Below, piece after piece: positions 8,232 through 17,483 of a DNA stretch of 64,000 nt. The translations under genes and the position numbers were made by a program. Every line of letters begins with the position of its first letter. Within the stretch, counting starts at the first letter, position 1. The notes under the pieces were generated by a model. The model worked only from the letters and a program-made list of their open reading frames with translations, was not told the DNA's origin and made no database searches. Origin of the DNA: an uncultured Draconibacterium sp. (GTDB lineage: Bacteria > Bacteroidota > Bacteroidia > Bacteroidales > Prolixibacteraceae). The DNA lies in contig NZ_CAJXTC010000001.1 of assembly GCF_913060805.1 (NCBI RefSeq), positions 1-64,000 of the forward strand. The letters are read 5' to 3'.

Positions 8232-9509
8232 TTAATCAACAACAAACTTCACTCCAAACGAAAACATCGATGCGGAGAACGCTGAATCGCGGTCATATTT
8301 GTGGAATTTGGCGTCGATACTTTTTAAGCCCAGTTTCCAGATGTGCCCTTTCGTAAACACATCGGTGTAGCTAACACCAAATCCGTAATTGTTGGCTGTA
8401 AATTTCGAGAGGTCGTAGTCCGAGGTGTAATATTCTTCGGTAGACAAATGCTCGTTGGCCGGCGCAAAATAGTCGGCTGCCGTTTGGTTGTAAAACCGGT
8501 ACGACGGGTACAGCGTAAACTTATCGGTAATCTTCACCGGAATTTCGAGGCTTGCAGTGTGCGAAGAAATCCCCCAGTCGTCGGTGTAATACCGGTAAAA
8601 GGTTCGCAGCGTTACCCGGTGGTTTACAAAATAGTTAAGGCGGGCACCCAGCGCAATTTTAAAACGCGAGTCGGGCAGCTGCTCAATGTCATCGGCCAGC
8701 TGGAAGTTCTCGTAGAAGTAATCTTCCTTGTCGGCAAAATAAATACGATGAAACGGAGTAGCCAGCAAACCATCCTGCAAAATAAAATCAGCTGAAACGT
8801 ATCCCGTCATTCTGCTCGACAGTATTTGCGACAAACCAATACCGGCCGAGTAGGAATTTCGTCCTTTGCTGGTATGCTCGTTAAACGATGGATCGTAACC
8901 GGGAACTACCTGCTGGAACGAACCTCCTTCAGGCCTTAGTTCGATAGGGTAGAGAAGTTTCCAGGTGTCGAGGTAAATATTACCATTCAACGATAACTCG
9001 GTGTTTTTCTCGTTGAATAGCCAGGTGCGTCCTGCTCCAAAACCAAATGAGGTGTAATCAAATTCAGCCGAAACCGATAAGTTGGCATTCCAAAGTCGGT
9101 TCCGGTCATCGGAACTATGGCTGTAACTTCCAACCACATTTCCCCAAACATCCGATTTTGATGCCCCGCTGCTGGCCACAAAAGGATCGGCCGGCTGCTT
9201 GCCATCAAAAGGATCAATGTTACTCGATGAGGCCGAAGTGTAAGCCGAAATATTGGCGTTAATCGTCAGCACATCGTCATCGTTCAGCGGCATTGCCACA
9301 ACAATTGTTGGCGAAAGATCTTGCAATTCCTCGGTTCCGTAGCCGCCGGTAACAGCGGCATTCTCTCCATCCTGCTGGTAGTAATTTACCAGAAAATCTA
9401 TCTCGGTATGCTCCAGTACACGTTTTTTGTATTCGCCCGCGGTGTTGTTGTCCTGGGCACTTGCCACAAGAACTGAAGCAATCAATAATAAACTAAATAA
9501 GTACTTCAT
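8232..9509 (-). CDS. DUF3570 outer-membrane beta-barrel protein
   Basis: A 425-residue protein with a signal peptide (MKYLFSLLLIASVLVASAQ). It then shows alternating hydrophobic/polar strands with many aromatic residues and ends in a strand of outer-membrane type (SMFSFGVKFVVD). Length and pattern fit DUF3570, a predicted barrel that is consistently encoded with DUF4266, ApbE and thioredoxin-like genes in Gram-negative bacteria. It is the last gene of that operon here, 14 bases after DUF4266. Function is unknown; a pore or outer-membrane anchor for the small Cys-rich DUF4266 protein is a reasonable guess. Confidence 0.85.
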   Translation of the reverse strand: MKYLFSLLLIASVLVASAQDNNTAGEYKKRVLEHTEIDFLVNYYQQDGENAAVTGGYGTEELQDLSPTIVVAMPLNDDDVLTINANISAYTSASSSNIDPFDGKQPADPFVASSGASKSDVWGNVVGSYSHSSDDRNRLWNANLSVSAEFDYTSFGFGAGRTWLFNEKNTELSLNGNIYLDTWKLLYPIELRPEGGSFQQVVPGYDPSFNEHTSKGRNSYSAGIGLSQILSSRMTGYVSADFILQDGLLATPFHRIYFADKEDYFYENFQLADDIEQLPDSRFKIALGARLNYFVNHRVTLRTFYRYYTDDWGISSHTASLEIPVKITDKFTLYPSYRFYNQTAADYFAPANEHLSTEEYYTSDYDLSKFTANNYGFGVSYTDVFTKGHIWKLGLKSIDAKFHKYDRDSAFSASMFSFGVKFVVD

Positions 9510-9523
9510 GTTTTAAATTGGAT

Positions 9524-9739
9524 TTAATTGCAGCCGCATCCGCCACCGGTTTTACCTCCGTTTGCTCCCGAAGCAGCCTCTCTGTACGATTGAAAAGTAG
9601 TTTGGAATTTGTCGATCTTGCGGTCGGCCAGTGCCATATCCGGATCGTTTATATTTACCTTTTCGTACTCCTTAAGCACTGTGCACGAACTGAAAAGCAT
9701 AATGCCCAGTCCGGCCAGTAAAATGATTTTTTTCTTCAT
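9524..9739 (-). CDS. DUF4266 small lipoprotein with C-terminal GGGCGCN
   Basis: A 71-residue protein: lipoprotein signal (GIMLFSSC, Cys near 19), a short charged linker containing YEKVNINDPDMALADRKID, and a Gly-rich tail ending GGGCGCN. The two terminal cysteines and the Gly run are the hallmark of DUF4266 and suggest a thiol or metal site at a flexible end. It is five bases downstream of apbE. The tail holds ASGAN, which recalls the S/T-G-A-T/S flavinylation motif recognised by ApbE, but the acceptor position is Asn, so covalent FMN attachment is not supported. Confidence 0.85.
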   Translation of the reverse strand: MKKKIILLAGLGIMLFSSCTVLKEYEKVNINDPDMALADRKIDKFQTTFQSYREAASGANGGKTGGGCGCN

Positions 9740-9744
9740 TTGTG

Positions 9745-10731
9745 TTAGTCTGTTTTAATTTCAATATTATCCGATTGATGAATATTTCCTTTATCGTCAA
9801 CGATTATACATTCTATTTGTGGCAACTGGTTAATGCGGTCGAGCCCCACATCGATACCCATTACAAAAACTGATGTTGCCAATGCATCGGCCAGTTCGGC
9901 CTTTGGCGCAAATACGGTGGCACTGATAATGCCGTGCGCCGGATAACCGGTTCGCGGATCGATAATATGTGCGTAGCGTATTCCATTGAATTGTACATAT
10001 TTTTCGTAGTCGCCCGATGTTACCACCGCCCCGTTTTTAATAGGTAGTAGCGCAAAAGCTTTGTCTTTGTTCATCGGGTTGGTAATGGCCACTTTCCAGT
10101 ACGAGCCGTCGGGTTGTTTGCCCCAGGTATTCATATCGCCCGATGCGTTGATGATGCCCGCGCTCACGCCTTTGTCCATTAGCAGTGCTTTAGCTTTATC
10201 AGCGGCGTAACCTTTGCCAATGGCACCAAAACCGATCTTCATTCCCTCTTTTTTCAGAAAAACGGTTGAAGCCGCTTTGTCCAACACAATGTTCTGATAT
10301 CCGACTTTTGCCACCGAGGCAGCAATGGTTTCTTCCGAAGGCATGGCTGTCATACTTCCATCAAAATGCCAGATGCGGTCCATCGATGCGTAGCTGATAT
10401 CAAAAGCACCGTCGGTTAACTTCGAAATCTGAATGGCCCGTTCGATCAACGCAAAAAGTTCGGGCGACACTTTTACTGGTTGTATTCCAGCATTTTTATT
10501 TATTGCCGAAGTCTCCGAATTAGGATCCCATGATGAGATCAGCTTCTCGATACGCTGAATTTCTGCAACCGCCAGATCAATATAGCCGTTTGCTTCCTGC
10601 TCGTTGTTGGCAACAACGGTTATGTCGAAACGGCTTCCCATAAGTTTTAGCGTTCGTTTATAAGGTTGCTGGGCAAAAACCTGCAGCCCCAATGTTACTA
10701 AAACCAATAGTATTGCTATTTGGCGAACCAT
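9745..10731 (-). CDS. apbE: FAD:protein FMN transferase, ApbE family
   Basis: A 328-residue exported protein (signal peptide of about 20 residues ending QVFAQ). Family motifs are GAIGKGYAADKAK, the GIINASGDMNTWG loop, VTSGDYEKY and AHIIDPRTGYPA near the C-terminus, where FAD and Mg2+ bind. ApbE transfers FMN from FAD onto Thr/Ser of periplasmic or membrane redox proteins. Its ATG overlaps the thioredoxin stop codon (TAATG), which implies translational coupling. No canonical flavin acceptor (for example NqrC, RnfG or an FMN-binding domain) is seen in the window, so the target is either remote or an unrecognised partner in this operon. Confidence 0.92.
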   Translation of the reverse strand: MVRQIAILLVLVTLGLQVFAQQPYKRTLKLMGSRFDITVVANNEQEANGYIDLAVAEIQRIEKLISSWDPNSETSAINKNAGIQPVKVSPELFALIERAIQISKLTDGAFDISYASMDRIWHFDGSMTAMPSEETIAASVAKVGYQNIVLDKAASTVFLKKEGMKIGFGAIGKGYAADKAKALLMDKGVSAGIINASGDMNTWGKQPDGSYWKVAITNPMNKDKAFALLPIKNGAVVTSGDYEKYVQFNGIRYAHIIDPRTGYPAHGIISATVFAPKAELADALATSVFVMGIDVGLDRINQLPQIECIIVDDKGNIHQSDNIEIKTD

Positions 10732-11189
10732 TAGTTCACGAAAGTTTCAAGATGTTTGATGTATTCGTCGGGCGAGAGTTTTTTGTAGCCCGTTTCGCCC
10801 AGCACTTTGCCGTTCTCATCCAACACTACCACCAGCGGAAAGAAACCTTTTTGGTTGTACTTTTCGGCCAGTTGTTTGTTGGCTTTTACCTGCTCGGTGT
10901 CGGGCTGGTTCTTTTTCTTACGCGGAAAGTCGGCTTTGTAAAGCACAAAATGCTCGGCCGAGTAGTTTATAAATTCATCTGAACTCCAGATCTCGTTCTC
11001 CAGTTTCATACACGGCGCACACCAATCCGACCCGGAAAATACCAGGATGATGGGTTTGTCTTCTGCTTTTGCAGTTTGTAATGATTGCTGAAAATCGGTT
11101 TGCCAGTTTTGACCAAACGCGATACCCGAAAAAATCAGGGTAAGTAGAAAAGTCAATGAGGCAGTTTTGAAAACGGTTTTTTTGCTCAT
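10731..11189 (-). CDS. Exported thioredoxin-family protein
   Basis: A 152-residue protein with a signal peptide (cleavage near SGIAFGQ) and a thioredoxin fold. The active site is CAPC at 57-60 in SGSDWCAPCMKLENEIW, the DUF255/thioredoxin_7-like form. A cis-Pro region is visible as GFFPLVVVLDENGKVL. It is probably periplasmic and reduces or protects thiols; the Cys-tailed DUF4266 product is an obvious candidate client (inference). It is the first gene of the four-gene operon and overlaps apbE by one base. No clear TAnnTTTG promoter box was found upstream. Confidence 0.85.
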   Translation of the reverse strand: MSKKTVFKTASLTFLLTLIFSGIAFGQNWQTDFQQSLQTAKAEDKPIILVFSGSDWCAPCMKLENEIWSSDEFINYSAEHFVLYKADFPRKKKNQPDTEQVKANKQLAEKYNQKGFFPLVVVLDENGKVLGETGYKKLSPDEYIKHLETFVN

Positions 11190-11341
11190 TGTTCTATATT
11201 ATTAAGATTATCGAATCATATAGATTTTTCGATATGTATAACTTAATAGCGTTCAAATTGTTTTGGCATATTGTAAATTTAACAGAATTTAATGGTAGAA
11301 GACCAGTATTTTCGTGTTGTGTTATGTATAAAACATCGCTT

Positions 11342-11408
11342 CGTCATTCCGAATTCATTTCGGAATCTGTTTCATAAATAGAGATGCTGAAATAAATTCA
11401 GCATGACG
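11342..11408. repeat. Dispersed inverted repeat (GTCATTC-type)
   Basis: The element starts CGTCATTCCGAATTCATTTCGG and ends ATTCAGCATGACG, so its ends are inverted. It has two internal hairpins (CCGAATTCATTTCGG; GCTGAAATAAATTCAGC). It is related in layout to 46906-46986. It lies downstream of the lipoprotein gene ending at 11435 and upstream of the thioredoxin operon. Such palindromes can act as terminators or as REP-like elements. Confidence 0.6.
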
Positions 11409-11434
11409 CAAAGGTTAAGCACTATTGACGGACA

Positions 11435-11791
11435 CTAGTCCTCTAAAGGGATGTTATTTTGGTCGTTCACAACCAGATGGAAACCCAGCTGCTCTGCCTT
11501 GTCAACATCTTTTTCGTTAATTCGAATGACGATTAAATTACCCGTAGAACAAAAGCAAGCCAAACAAAACGGTCCTGTGTCGTAAGTAACTTTGTTTATA
11601 GAATAAACTGCAATGTTATTGTCCTCGAGATAGGCTATTACAGCGTGTTTGTAATCGCCGGTGCCTTCGTAAAAATCGTCCCAGCCATTCATACAACCTG
11701 TTTCAACAATATCCATTTCAATGCCTTTTTCATCGTTGCAGGCAGCAATAACAACCAGAAGTAGCGAAAGAAAAAAGATAATACGCTTCAT
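11435..11791 (-). CDS. Putative lipoprotein, Cys-containing, unknown function
   Basis: A 118-residue protein with a lipoprotein signal (LLLVVIAAC, Cys at 18). The mature part contains GCMNGWDDF and a CLACFCSTG cluster, so four or more cysteines are available for disulfides or a metal. The last part, IRINEKDVDKAEQLGFHLV, looks like the end of a small alpha/beta domain. I do not recognise a family. It is probably single-gene: the MscS gene starts 950 bases upstream and ends 33 bases before this ATG, so co-transcription is possible. Confidence 0.6.
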   Translation of the reverse strand: MKRIIFFLSLLLVVIAACNDEKGIEMDIVETGCMNGWDDFYEGTGDYKHAVIAYLEDNNIAVYSINKVTYDTGPFCLACFCSTGNLIVIRINEKDVDKAEQLGFHLVVNDQNNIPLED

Positions 11792-11824
11792 AACAGCAGT
11801 TTGGATTAAGACGGTTTTACAGGA

Positions 11825-12742
11825 TTAAAGGTTGCGTTGCTGTGCTTCTGATCCTTCGCCGGCTTTGTAAAAACGTGTTGTAGGATAAGCGAACTGAATA
11901 TCGGATTCTTTATTAAAAGCGGTAAGAATGTCTTGCCAGATTATATTTTCCGATCCTCGCCGTTGCCGCGGATTGCACAGGTAGCGAATGGTTAAACACA
12001 CACCAAAATCCATCACTTTGGTATACACAATTGGCGTGAGGTGCTTGTAATAGATCATGTAATTTTTACTGGCCTCCTGAATCTCTTTTTGTGCTTTTAC
12101 ATGGATGTCTTTTGAATAATCGTGAATGATGTTATCCAGAATGTCTTTGGCTTTTTGCCAGTTACTTTCAAAGGTGACATTCACTTTTAGTTCGTTCCAT
12201 ATATACTCAAAACCGGTGCTGAAATTGGCCTGCGGTTCAAGAAAAACCTTTCCGTTGGGCAGGTGAATAATGCGGCCTGTACTTTGGTCGGCATCTACCC
12301 AGTTTCCTATCTCTAAAATGGTAAACTGAAATGACCGGATATCGATAACATCGCCGGTGTGCTGGCCAATCTGCACGCGGTCGCCAACATGAAAAGGTTT
12401 CCGTACCAAAATAAAAAACCACCCGGCCAGGTTGGTCAGCGGATCTTTTAGGGCAATGGCAATACCGGCAGTAAATAACCCCAGAAAAGTTCCAAATTCT
12501 TCAAAGGCATGAATCCAAACCGCGCTGATCAAAATTAGTCCGGCAAAAGGAATGATAAACGAAAGGGTGCGTTTCCACGAGTAGCGTATTTTTACGTTTT
12601 GCGTTTGCCGCCAAACAATGCGTAAAATCAGCAGGCGGATGATTGAAAGAAAGATCAGGATGATGATCGAGATAATTATTTTGTGCTGGGTGGTAGCACT
12701 CAATCCTGTTTGATTGGTAATAAATTCATTTATCTCCCTCAT
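11825..12742 (-). CDS. MscS-family mechanosensitive channel
   Basis: A 305-residue protein with membrane helices near 23-40, 60-80 and 85-110. The last is the pore-lining helix (LGLFTAGIAIALKDPLTNLAGWFFIL), matching the Gly/Ala-rich TM3 of MscS. The cytoplasmic beta domain follows (FHVGDRVQIGQHTGDVIDI). MscS channels release solutes on hypo-osmotic shock. The protein is close to E. coli MscS in length. It is followed downstream by a small lipoprotein gene and preceded by an SLC12-like transporter gene, so osmotic or ion homeostasis is a plausible local theme. Confidence 0.9.
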   Translation of the reverse strand: MREINEFITNQTGLSATTQHKIIISIIILIFLSIIRLLILRIVWRQTQNVKIRYSWKRTLSFIIPFAGLILISAVWIHAFEEFGTFLGLFTAGIAIALKDPLTNLAGWFFILVRKPFHVGDRVQIGQHTGDVIDIRSFQFTILEIGNWVDADQSTGRIIHLPNGKVFLEPQANFSTGFEYIWNELKVNVTFESNWQKAKDILDNIIHDYSKDIHVKAQKEIQEASKNYMIYYKHLTPIVYTKVMDFGVCLTIRYLCNPRQRRGSENIIWQDILTAFNKESDIQFAYPTTRFYKAGEGSEAQQRNL

Positions 12743-12813
12743 TAAGATCCGGATTAGCGTTTAGCGGAAGTTACGAAATATTTTGTTTTGTTCAGCAATA
12801 CTGCCCAAATGCA

Positions 12814-15030
12814 TTATTCTATAGCCTTCTGCTCTTTAGAATGAACAAACAAAATAGTACCCAGGTCGTCGTACCCGGCAAAGGTGTTTTCTTTTTCGTG
12901 TTTTATCATTTCTTCGCGCAGCCCGACCAAAATTAAACCGGCATCTTTCGATGTTTTATTGATGATTGCCCGCGTAGAAATTTCATCGGTACGCTGAATG
13001 ATCTTGATATTTTTTTCAGTAATCGGCATCCTGCCCGACAATACCAGCTTTTTCATTTCCTGTTTTGATTGTTGGACTTCGTTTTCGTGACAAACCACAA
13101 AAATTTCGATGCTCGCCTTTTTCAAATCGGGGTGACCAAGAATAATAAAACTCAGCAGAATCATCAGGTTAGCATTCTCGGTATCGAACGAATTGATCCA
13201 AACGTGAATACCATTCTGAATTTTCATTTTTTTAGGCGACGATGCCAGTACACAAATATCAAAATCGCCACTGTTTACCAGCGAGAAATTCTCGATAATT
13301 CGGCCCAGGTTATCAGGATTTTCTTTGTTGTATTCGAAAATAACCATGTTATTCTCCATACCCGCAACACCCGGAATTTGTATGGCCTGTGCAATTGCCG
13401 AAGTGTACGATGGCGAAATAATCGTATCGATGTACACATAGTTTTCTTCATCGGCTTCTTCAAGCATCAGGTTGAGCATGTCATCGGCTTTTTCAACCGT
13501 TTTTGAGGAATAATAGCCTTCAATGAGGTACAGGAAAGTTCCAAATCCATATTTGTGTGAAATCCAGCTTAACAATTGAAAAGCGCGGTTATTGTGGGTG
13601 GTTTTATCTGAAATGCAAATAGCACTTGGGCGCCACTCGTTTTGCTTCACCATCTTTTTGCGTTTCTGTAAATGCACCTGCAATTTCCTGTTTAGCTGGA
13701 AAAGCGAGTTGGCAAACAACGATGCAAAGTCTTTGCGGTGTTTGTGGTAGTGGTTAATGTAGAGGTAAATCAATGTCATTGCCCCGGCAGCCAGCAAAGC
13801 GTAGGAGGTGCTGATTTTAAACATCACCCAGATAGACACCAAAAATCCAACCAGCGAAAGGTACCAGCGCGAGCGGAAAGTGGGGCGGTACGATGGCGAA
13901 GCTCCAAAATGATTCAGAAAGGAGATGAGGCACAACGCTCCGTATGTAACCATAAAAAACATGGAGATGATAGAAGCAACGGCATTTACATCTCCCAATG
14001 CTACAAAAACAAAGGCAATGGCCACGGTAACAATCGATGCATTTTGCGGCTCGTTATCGGCCGGATTTGCTTTCGATAGCCAGCGGTTAATTCGTTTCGA
14101 AGGAAAAGCATGATCGAGTGCCAAGGCCTGCAAGGTACGTGGAGCTACCATTACCGAACCGAGAGCTGACGAAATAGTTGATGCGGCCAGACCAAGCGGT
14201 ACAATTACCGAACCGGCGATGGCAATTTTTCCCATTATTAACTGGTGCTCTGTCAAATCTTCGATAGATGCCGACATGGTGAGTTTATAGACGATAAAAA
14301 CATAAATTATCATGCCGGAAACGGTTGCGAGCACGGTGCCGAGTGGAATGGATTTCGATGGGTTTTTTAAATCGCCCGACAGTCCAACACCGGCCGTCAT
14401 TCCGGTAAAAGCAGGGAATATAATGGCAAAAACAACAAAGAAATTCTCGAAATTCCGAAACTGATCACCTGAAAAAGGCAGGCGTGCTGACTCCGAAAAT
14501 TCTGTCGATCCGAGAAAGAACATAATGATGGAAACAAACAAAATGGCTACCACAAAATAAAGTGCTTTCACGCCCAGGTTGGCCCCTTTTTTTATGATCA
14601 GAAAAGCCAATCCTGCCATAACCGGCAAACTAATTGCCTGTCGCGGCAGAAAAAAGTCGTATTTATCGGCCAGCAGGTTGAAAAAGAATTCGAATGCCTC
14701 GGTAAATGCAATCACATAAAACGCTACACTAATGGCCTGCGAAAAGAAAAGCGCAATACCAATTGTGGCTCCAATATTCAACCCAAACGAACGTGAAATA
14801 ATAAAATATTCGCCGCCTCCTTCAACACGTTTATTGGTTGCAATTTCGGAAATGGCAAGCGCCGTAGGAATGGTTACCAGGTGCCCCAGAAAAATGATGA
14901 GGATAACACCCCAAAAGCCCAGTGTGCCCACTGCGTAACCAAAACGAAGAAATAAAATTGCGCCTAAAATTGTTGAAATAGCGGTGAGAAATACCGGAGC
15001 TGTTCCAAATTTGTTGCTGTGTGTAGTCAT
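12814..15030 (-). CDS. APC-superfamily transporter resembling cation-chloride cotransporters (SLC12)
   Basis: A 738-residue protein: about 12 transmembrane helices in the first 430 residues, then a roughly 300-residue cytoplasmic domain. The N-terminus (ILGAILFLRFGYAVG, TM1 break) and the VEGGGEYFIISRSFG loop match bacterial cation-chloride-cotransporter-like members better than plain amino acid permeases. The long C-terminal domain, with alternating strands and helices, also fits that group. The transported ion is unknown; K+/Cl- or amino acids are alternatives. It is read in the same direction as, and 71 bases before, the MscS gene. Confidence 0.8.
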   Translation of the reverse strand: MTTHSNKFGTAPVFLTAISTILGAILFLRFGYAVGTLGFWGVILIIFLGHLVTIPTALAISEIATNKRVEGGGEYFIISRSFGLNIGATIGIALFFSQAISVAFYVIAFTEAFEFFFNLLADKYDFFLPRQAISLPVMAGLAFLIIKKGANLGVKALYFVVAILFVSIIMFFLGSTEFSESARLPFSGDQFRNFENFFVVFAIIFPAFTGMTAGVGLSGDLKNPSKSIPLGTVLATVSGMIIYVFIVYKLTMSASIEDLTEHQLIMGKIAIAGSVIVPLGLAASTISSALGSVMVAPRTLQALALDHAFPSKRINRWLSKANPADNEPQNASIVTVAIAFVFVALGDVNAVASIISMFFMVTYGALCLISFLNHFGASPSYRPTFRSRWYLSLVGFLVSIWVMFKISTSYALLAAGAMTLIYLYINHYHKHRKDFASLFANSLFQLNRKLQVHLQKRKKMVKQNEWRPSAICISDKTTHNNRAFQLLSWISHKYGFGTFLYLIEGYYSSKTVEKADDMLNLMLEEADEENYVYIDTIISPSYTSAIAQAIQIPGVAGMENNMVIFEYNKENPDNLGRIIENFSLVNSGDFDICVLASSPKKMKIQNGIHVWINSFDTENANLMILLSFIILGHPDLKKASIEIFVVCHENEVQQSKQEMKKLVLSGRMPITEKNIKIIQRTDEISTRAIINKTSKDAGLILVGLREEMIKHEKENTFAGYDDLGTILFVHSKEQKAIE

Positions 15031-15094
15031 AAATGTACTTTACAAATCTGCGATAAAAGATAGAATGTTTTTTTGTTAATTAAGCAAACCGAAA

Positions 15095-15445
15095 TCAATA
15101 TTCTGCATAAACTGCAAAACCTTTCTCCACCAATTCGTCGTTAAGGGGTTGCTCGTTGTCGGCAAGGCGAATTACACCGATGTAGCGGCCAAATTTACCC
15201 ACCTCTTTGCTGGTTTCAACAATCACTTCGTTGTCATTGTTCGCTATTCGTTCAAGTACAAATGCTTTTGCTTTCATGCCATTTTTGTACTCTTCCGAAT
15301 CCTTTTTTACATTATAGGTTTCGGGGGTGTTTATGCCGCGAAGACGAATACGCTGAAAAGTGGTGATTTTAAATCCGAGGTCGATAACCAGGTCGATGGT
15401 GTCGCCGTCAACCACGCGATCAACTGTTGCTTTGTATGTGTACAT
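15095..15445 (-). CDS. Thermonuclease-family (SNase-like) protein
   Basis: A 116-residue protein consisting of one SNase-like OB-fold. Key segments are VDGDTIDLVIDLGF (metal-binding Asp), RIRLRGINTPE (catalytic Arg-region, Glu) and GRYIGVIRL (second Arg). There is no signal peptide, so unlike staphylococcal nuclease it should be cytoplasmic, or it is a binding module. It is shorter than secreted thermonucleases (about 150) but complete for the fold. It appears monocistronic and is divergent from the DASS symporter. Confidence 0.8.
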   Translation of the reverse strand: MYTYKATVDRVVDGDTIDLVIDLGFKITTFQRIRLRGINTPETYNVKKDSEEYKNGMKAKAFVLERIANNDNEVIVETSKEVGKFGRYIGVIRLADNEQPLNDELVEKGFAVYAEY

Positions 15446-15633
15446 GTCTTTAATTTTGTTCCATTCAAGATACGGATTTGAAGTTTAATAAAGTAGTTTA
15501 TTCAGTAGAATTTTAGAATTGGAAATCGCACATCGGGCTTGATTTTACTCGCATTCAGTCGCTTAGTTTCCATAGCTTCTTTTTGTATAAGTCGTTGGGT
15601 TGTACTAAATTCGGAAAAACGAATTAAACTAAT

Positions 15634-17172
15634 ATGCCTAAATTAATACAATCGAAACCGCATGGCGTGCGGCAGTGGGCTTTAATCCTTGCTCCGTTGA
15701 TTAGTTTGTTGGTTATACTTTTCGCCGATCTCGACCCGCAGAACAAAAATGTGACTTACTGTTTTGCAATTGCCTTGCTTATGGCGATTTGGTGGATTAC
15801 AGAAGCCATTCCGCTGGCCGTGACAGCATTGCTTCCTGTTGCACTGTTTCCGTTGTTTGGTGTGGTTGACGGGAAGACGATTTCTGCCATGTATTTTAAC
15901 CACCTGATATTTCTTTTTATAGGCGGATTTTTAATGGCTTTTGCCATGGAACGGTGGAATTTGCACCGGAGAATAGCCTTGCGTATTTTGCTGGTGGTTG
16001 GGATAAGTCCCGGACGAATTTTACTGGGCTTTATGCTCGCTACATCCTTCTTGTCGATGTGGATGTCGAACACGGCAACGGCAATGATGATGGTTCCTAT
16101 AGCGCTTTCAATAATCATAAAACTGGAGGAAAGTCTGGGCGAAAAGAAAATGGGAAAGTATGCGATCGGTTTGCTTTTGGGAATCGCCTATTCTGCATCG
16201 ATTGGTGGTGTTGCAACGCTGGTGGGCACACCTCCGAATTTATCGTTTGCACGAATTGTCAGCATTATCTTCCCCGAGATGACTGAAATATCGTTTGCCG
16301 ACTGGTTTATTTTTGCGCTTCCGGTTACCGTTCTGTTGTTTGTGCTGGCATGGCTGTTATTATATATAATGTATAAACCTCAAAAAAGCTGGAAAAAGAT
16401 TCACATCAACCAGTTTCGCGAAGAATACAAAGCGTTGGGCAAAGCAAAACCGGAGGAGAAGATCGTACTGATATTGTTCGTAATTTTGGCATTTTTATGG
16501 ATATTCCGATCAGGATTTACTATCCAGTCGTTTGAGATTCCCGGCTGGTCGAAACTGTTTAAAAATCCGTCGTACATCAACGATGGTACAGTGGCCATAT
16601 TTATTGCCCTGTTGCTTTTTATACTGCCATCGAAATCAGAAAAAGGGGAGCGGATTATGAACTGGCAAACAGCGCGAAAAATCCCCTGGAATATTGTGCT
16701 TTTATTTGGTGGAGGTTTCGCACTGGCACAAGGATTTGTAGAATCGGGACTTTCGGTTTGGTTTGGCGAGCAAATGGCCGGCCTTGCCGATGTAGAGCCA
16801 ATTGTACTCACTTTTGCCAACGTAACCATGATGTCGTTTTTAACCGAGCTAACATCAAACACCGCAACTACAGAAATGATTTTGCCTATTCTTTCGGGGC
16901 TTTCTACTACTATCAAGGTAAATCCTTTGCTGTTGATGATTCCGGCAACGCTGGCGGCTTCGCTGGCTTTTATGTTACCGGTTGCCACACCTCCCAACGC
17001 TATTATTTTTGGTACCAACCGCATTCGCGTAAAAGACATGGTAAAAACCGGAATACTACTCAACCTGGCCGGAATTATTGTTGCCACGCTGGTTATGTAT
17101 TTCTGGGGCGTTTTGGTATTTGATATTGATGTTACTGTATTTCCTGATTGGGCAGCAGCAGCGGTGGGTTAG
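15634..17172 (+). CDS. DASS-family (SLC13-type) Na+/dicarboxylate or sulfate symporter
   Basis: A 512-residue membrane protein with about 11-12 helices. Both SNT signature motifs of the family are visible: MSNTATAMMM around 148 and TSNTATTEMILP around 407, which bind Na+ and substrate in VcINDY-like structures. The GVATLVGTPPNLSFA loop is also typical. Likely substrates are succinate, fumarate or malate. This fits a fermentative Bacteroidota in a saline habitat (inference). It is a monocistronic gene on the plus strand with an ATG at 15634. Confidence 0.88.
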   Translation: MPKLIQSKPHGVRQWALILAPLISLLVILFADLDPQNKNVTYCFAIALLMAIWWITEAIPLAVTALLPVALFPLFGVVDGKTISAMYFNHLIFLFIGGFLMAFAMERWNLHRRIALRILLVVGISPGRILLGFMLATSFLSMWMSNTATAMMMVPIALSIIIKLEESLGEKKMGKYAIGLLLGIAYSASIGGVATLVGTPPNLSFARIVSIIFPEMTEISFADWFIFALPVTVLLFVLAWLLLYIMYKPQKSWKKIHINQFREEYKALGKAKPEEKIVLILFVILAFLWIFRSGFTIQSFEIPGWSKLFKNPSYINDGTVAIFIALLLFILPSKSEKGERIMNWQTARKIPWNIVLLFGGGFALAQGFVESGLSVWFGEQMAGLADVEPIVLTFANVTMMSFLTELTSNTATTEMILPILSGLSTTIKVNPLLLMIPATLAASLAFMLPVATPPNAIIFGTNRIRVKDMVKTGILLNLAGIIVATLVMYFWGVLVFDIDVTVFPDWAAAAVG

Positions 17173-17483
17173 GATCGTTTTGTTACACGGCTGCAGGAGG
17201 GGTCTAAGAAAAATTTTTTGCCATTTGCAGCGCTGCACCAAGCCATCCACAAAGTTTGCTGGGCAATTACACGGCTGCAAGAACCCAGAAATCAATAAAT
17301 TACAAGAACTACAGAACATTAATCCCTTGCCCAGTGGCCTTACACTGTTCAGCCTGCGAAATGCACCTCAAAAATGCACATTGCCACTCTTGTTCACTTT
17401 TTGTCTACTTAATTATTTAAACTTAAAAGACTGTTTGATTGTAACTTATCGCAATACTCATAACAAAAACTAAAAGTAAACAA
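17173..17483. other. Intergenic region with a 13-base direct repeat
   Basis: No gene is seen. TTACACGGCTGCA occurs at 17183-17195 and again at 17267-17279, 84 bases apart, with GCAGCGCTGC between them. No integrase or excised gene lies between, so it is not treated as an attachment site. The last 80 bases before the porin-like gene are AT-rich and should hold its promoter. Confidence 0.4.

Noticed and set aside
8343-8795. 150-residue plus-strand frame opposite the DUF3570 gene
   Set aside because: Antisense shadow of a real coding region, with Arg/Val-rich composition typical of such shadows.
9524-9739. DUF4266 protein as a canonical ApbE flavinylation substrate
   Set aside because: The only similar motif is ASGAN; the acceptor position is Asn, not Thr or Ser.
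17183-17279. TTACACGGCTGCA direct repeat as an attachment-site pair
   Set aside because: Only 71 bases lie between the copies, no integrase or tRNA gene is near, and nothing is enclosed.
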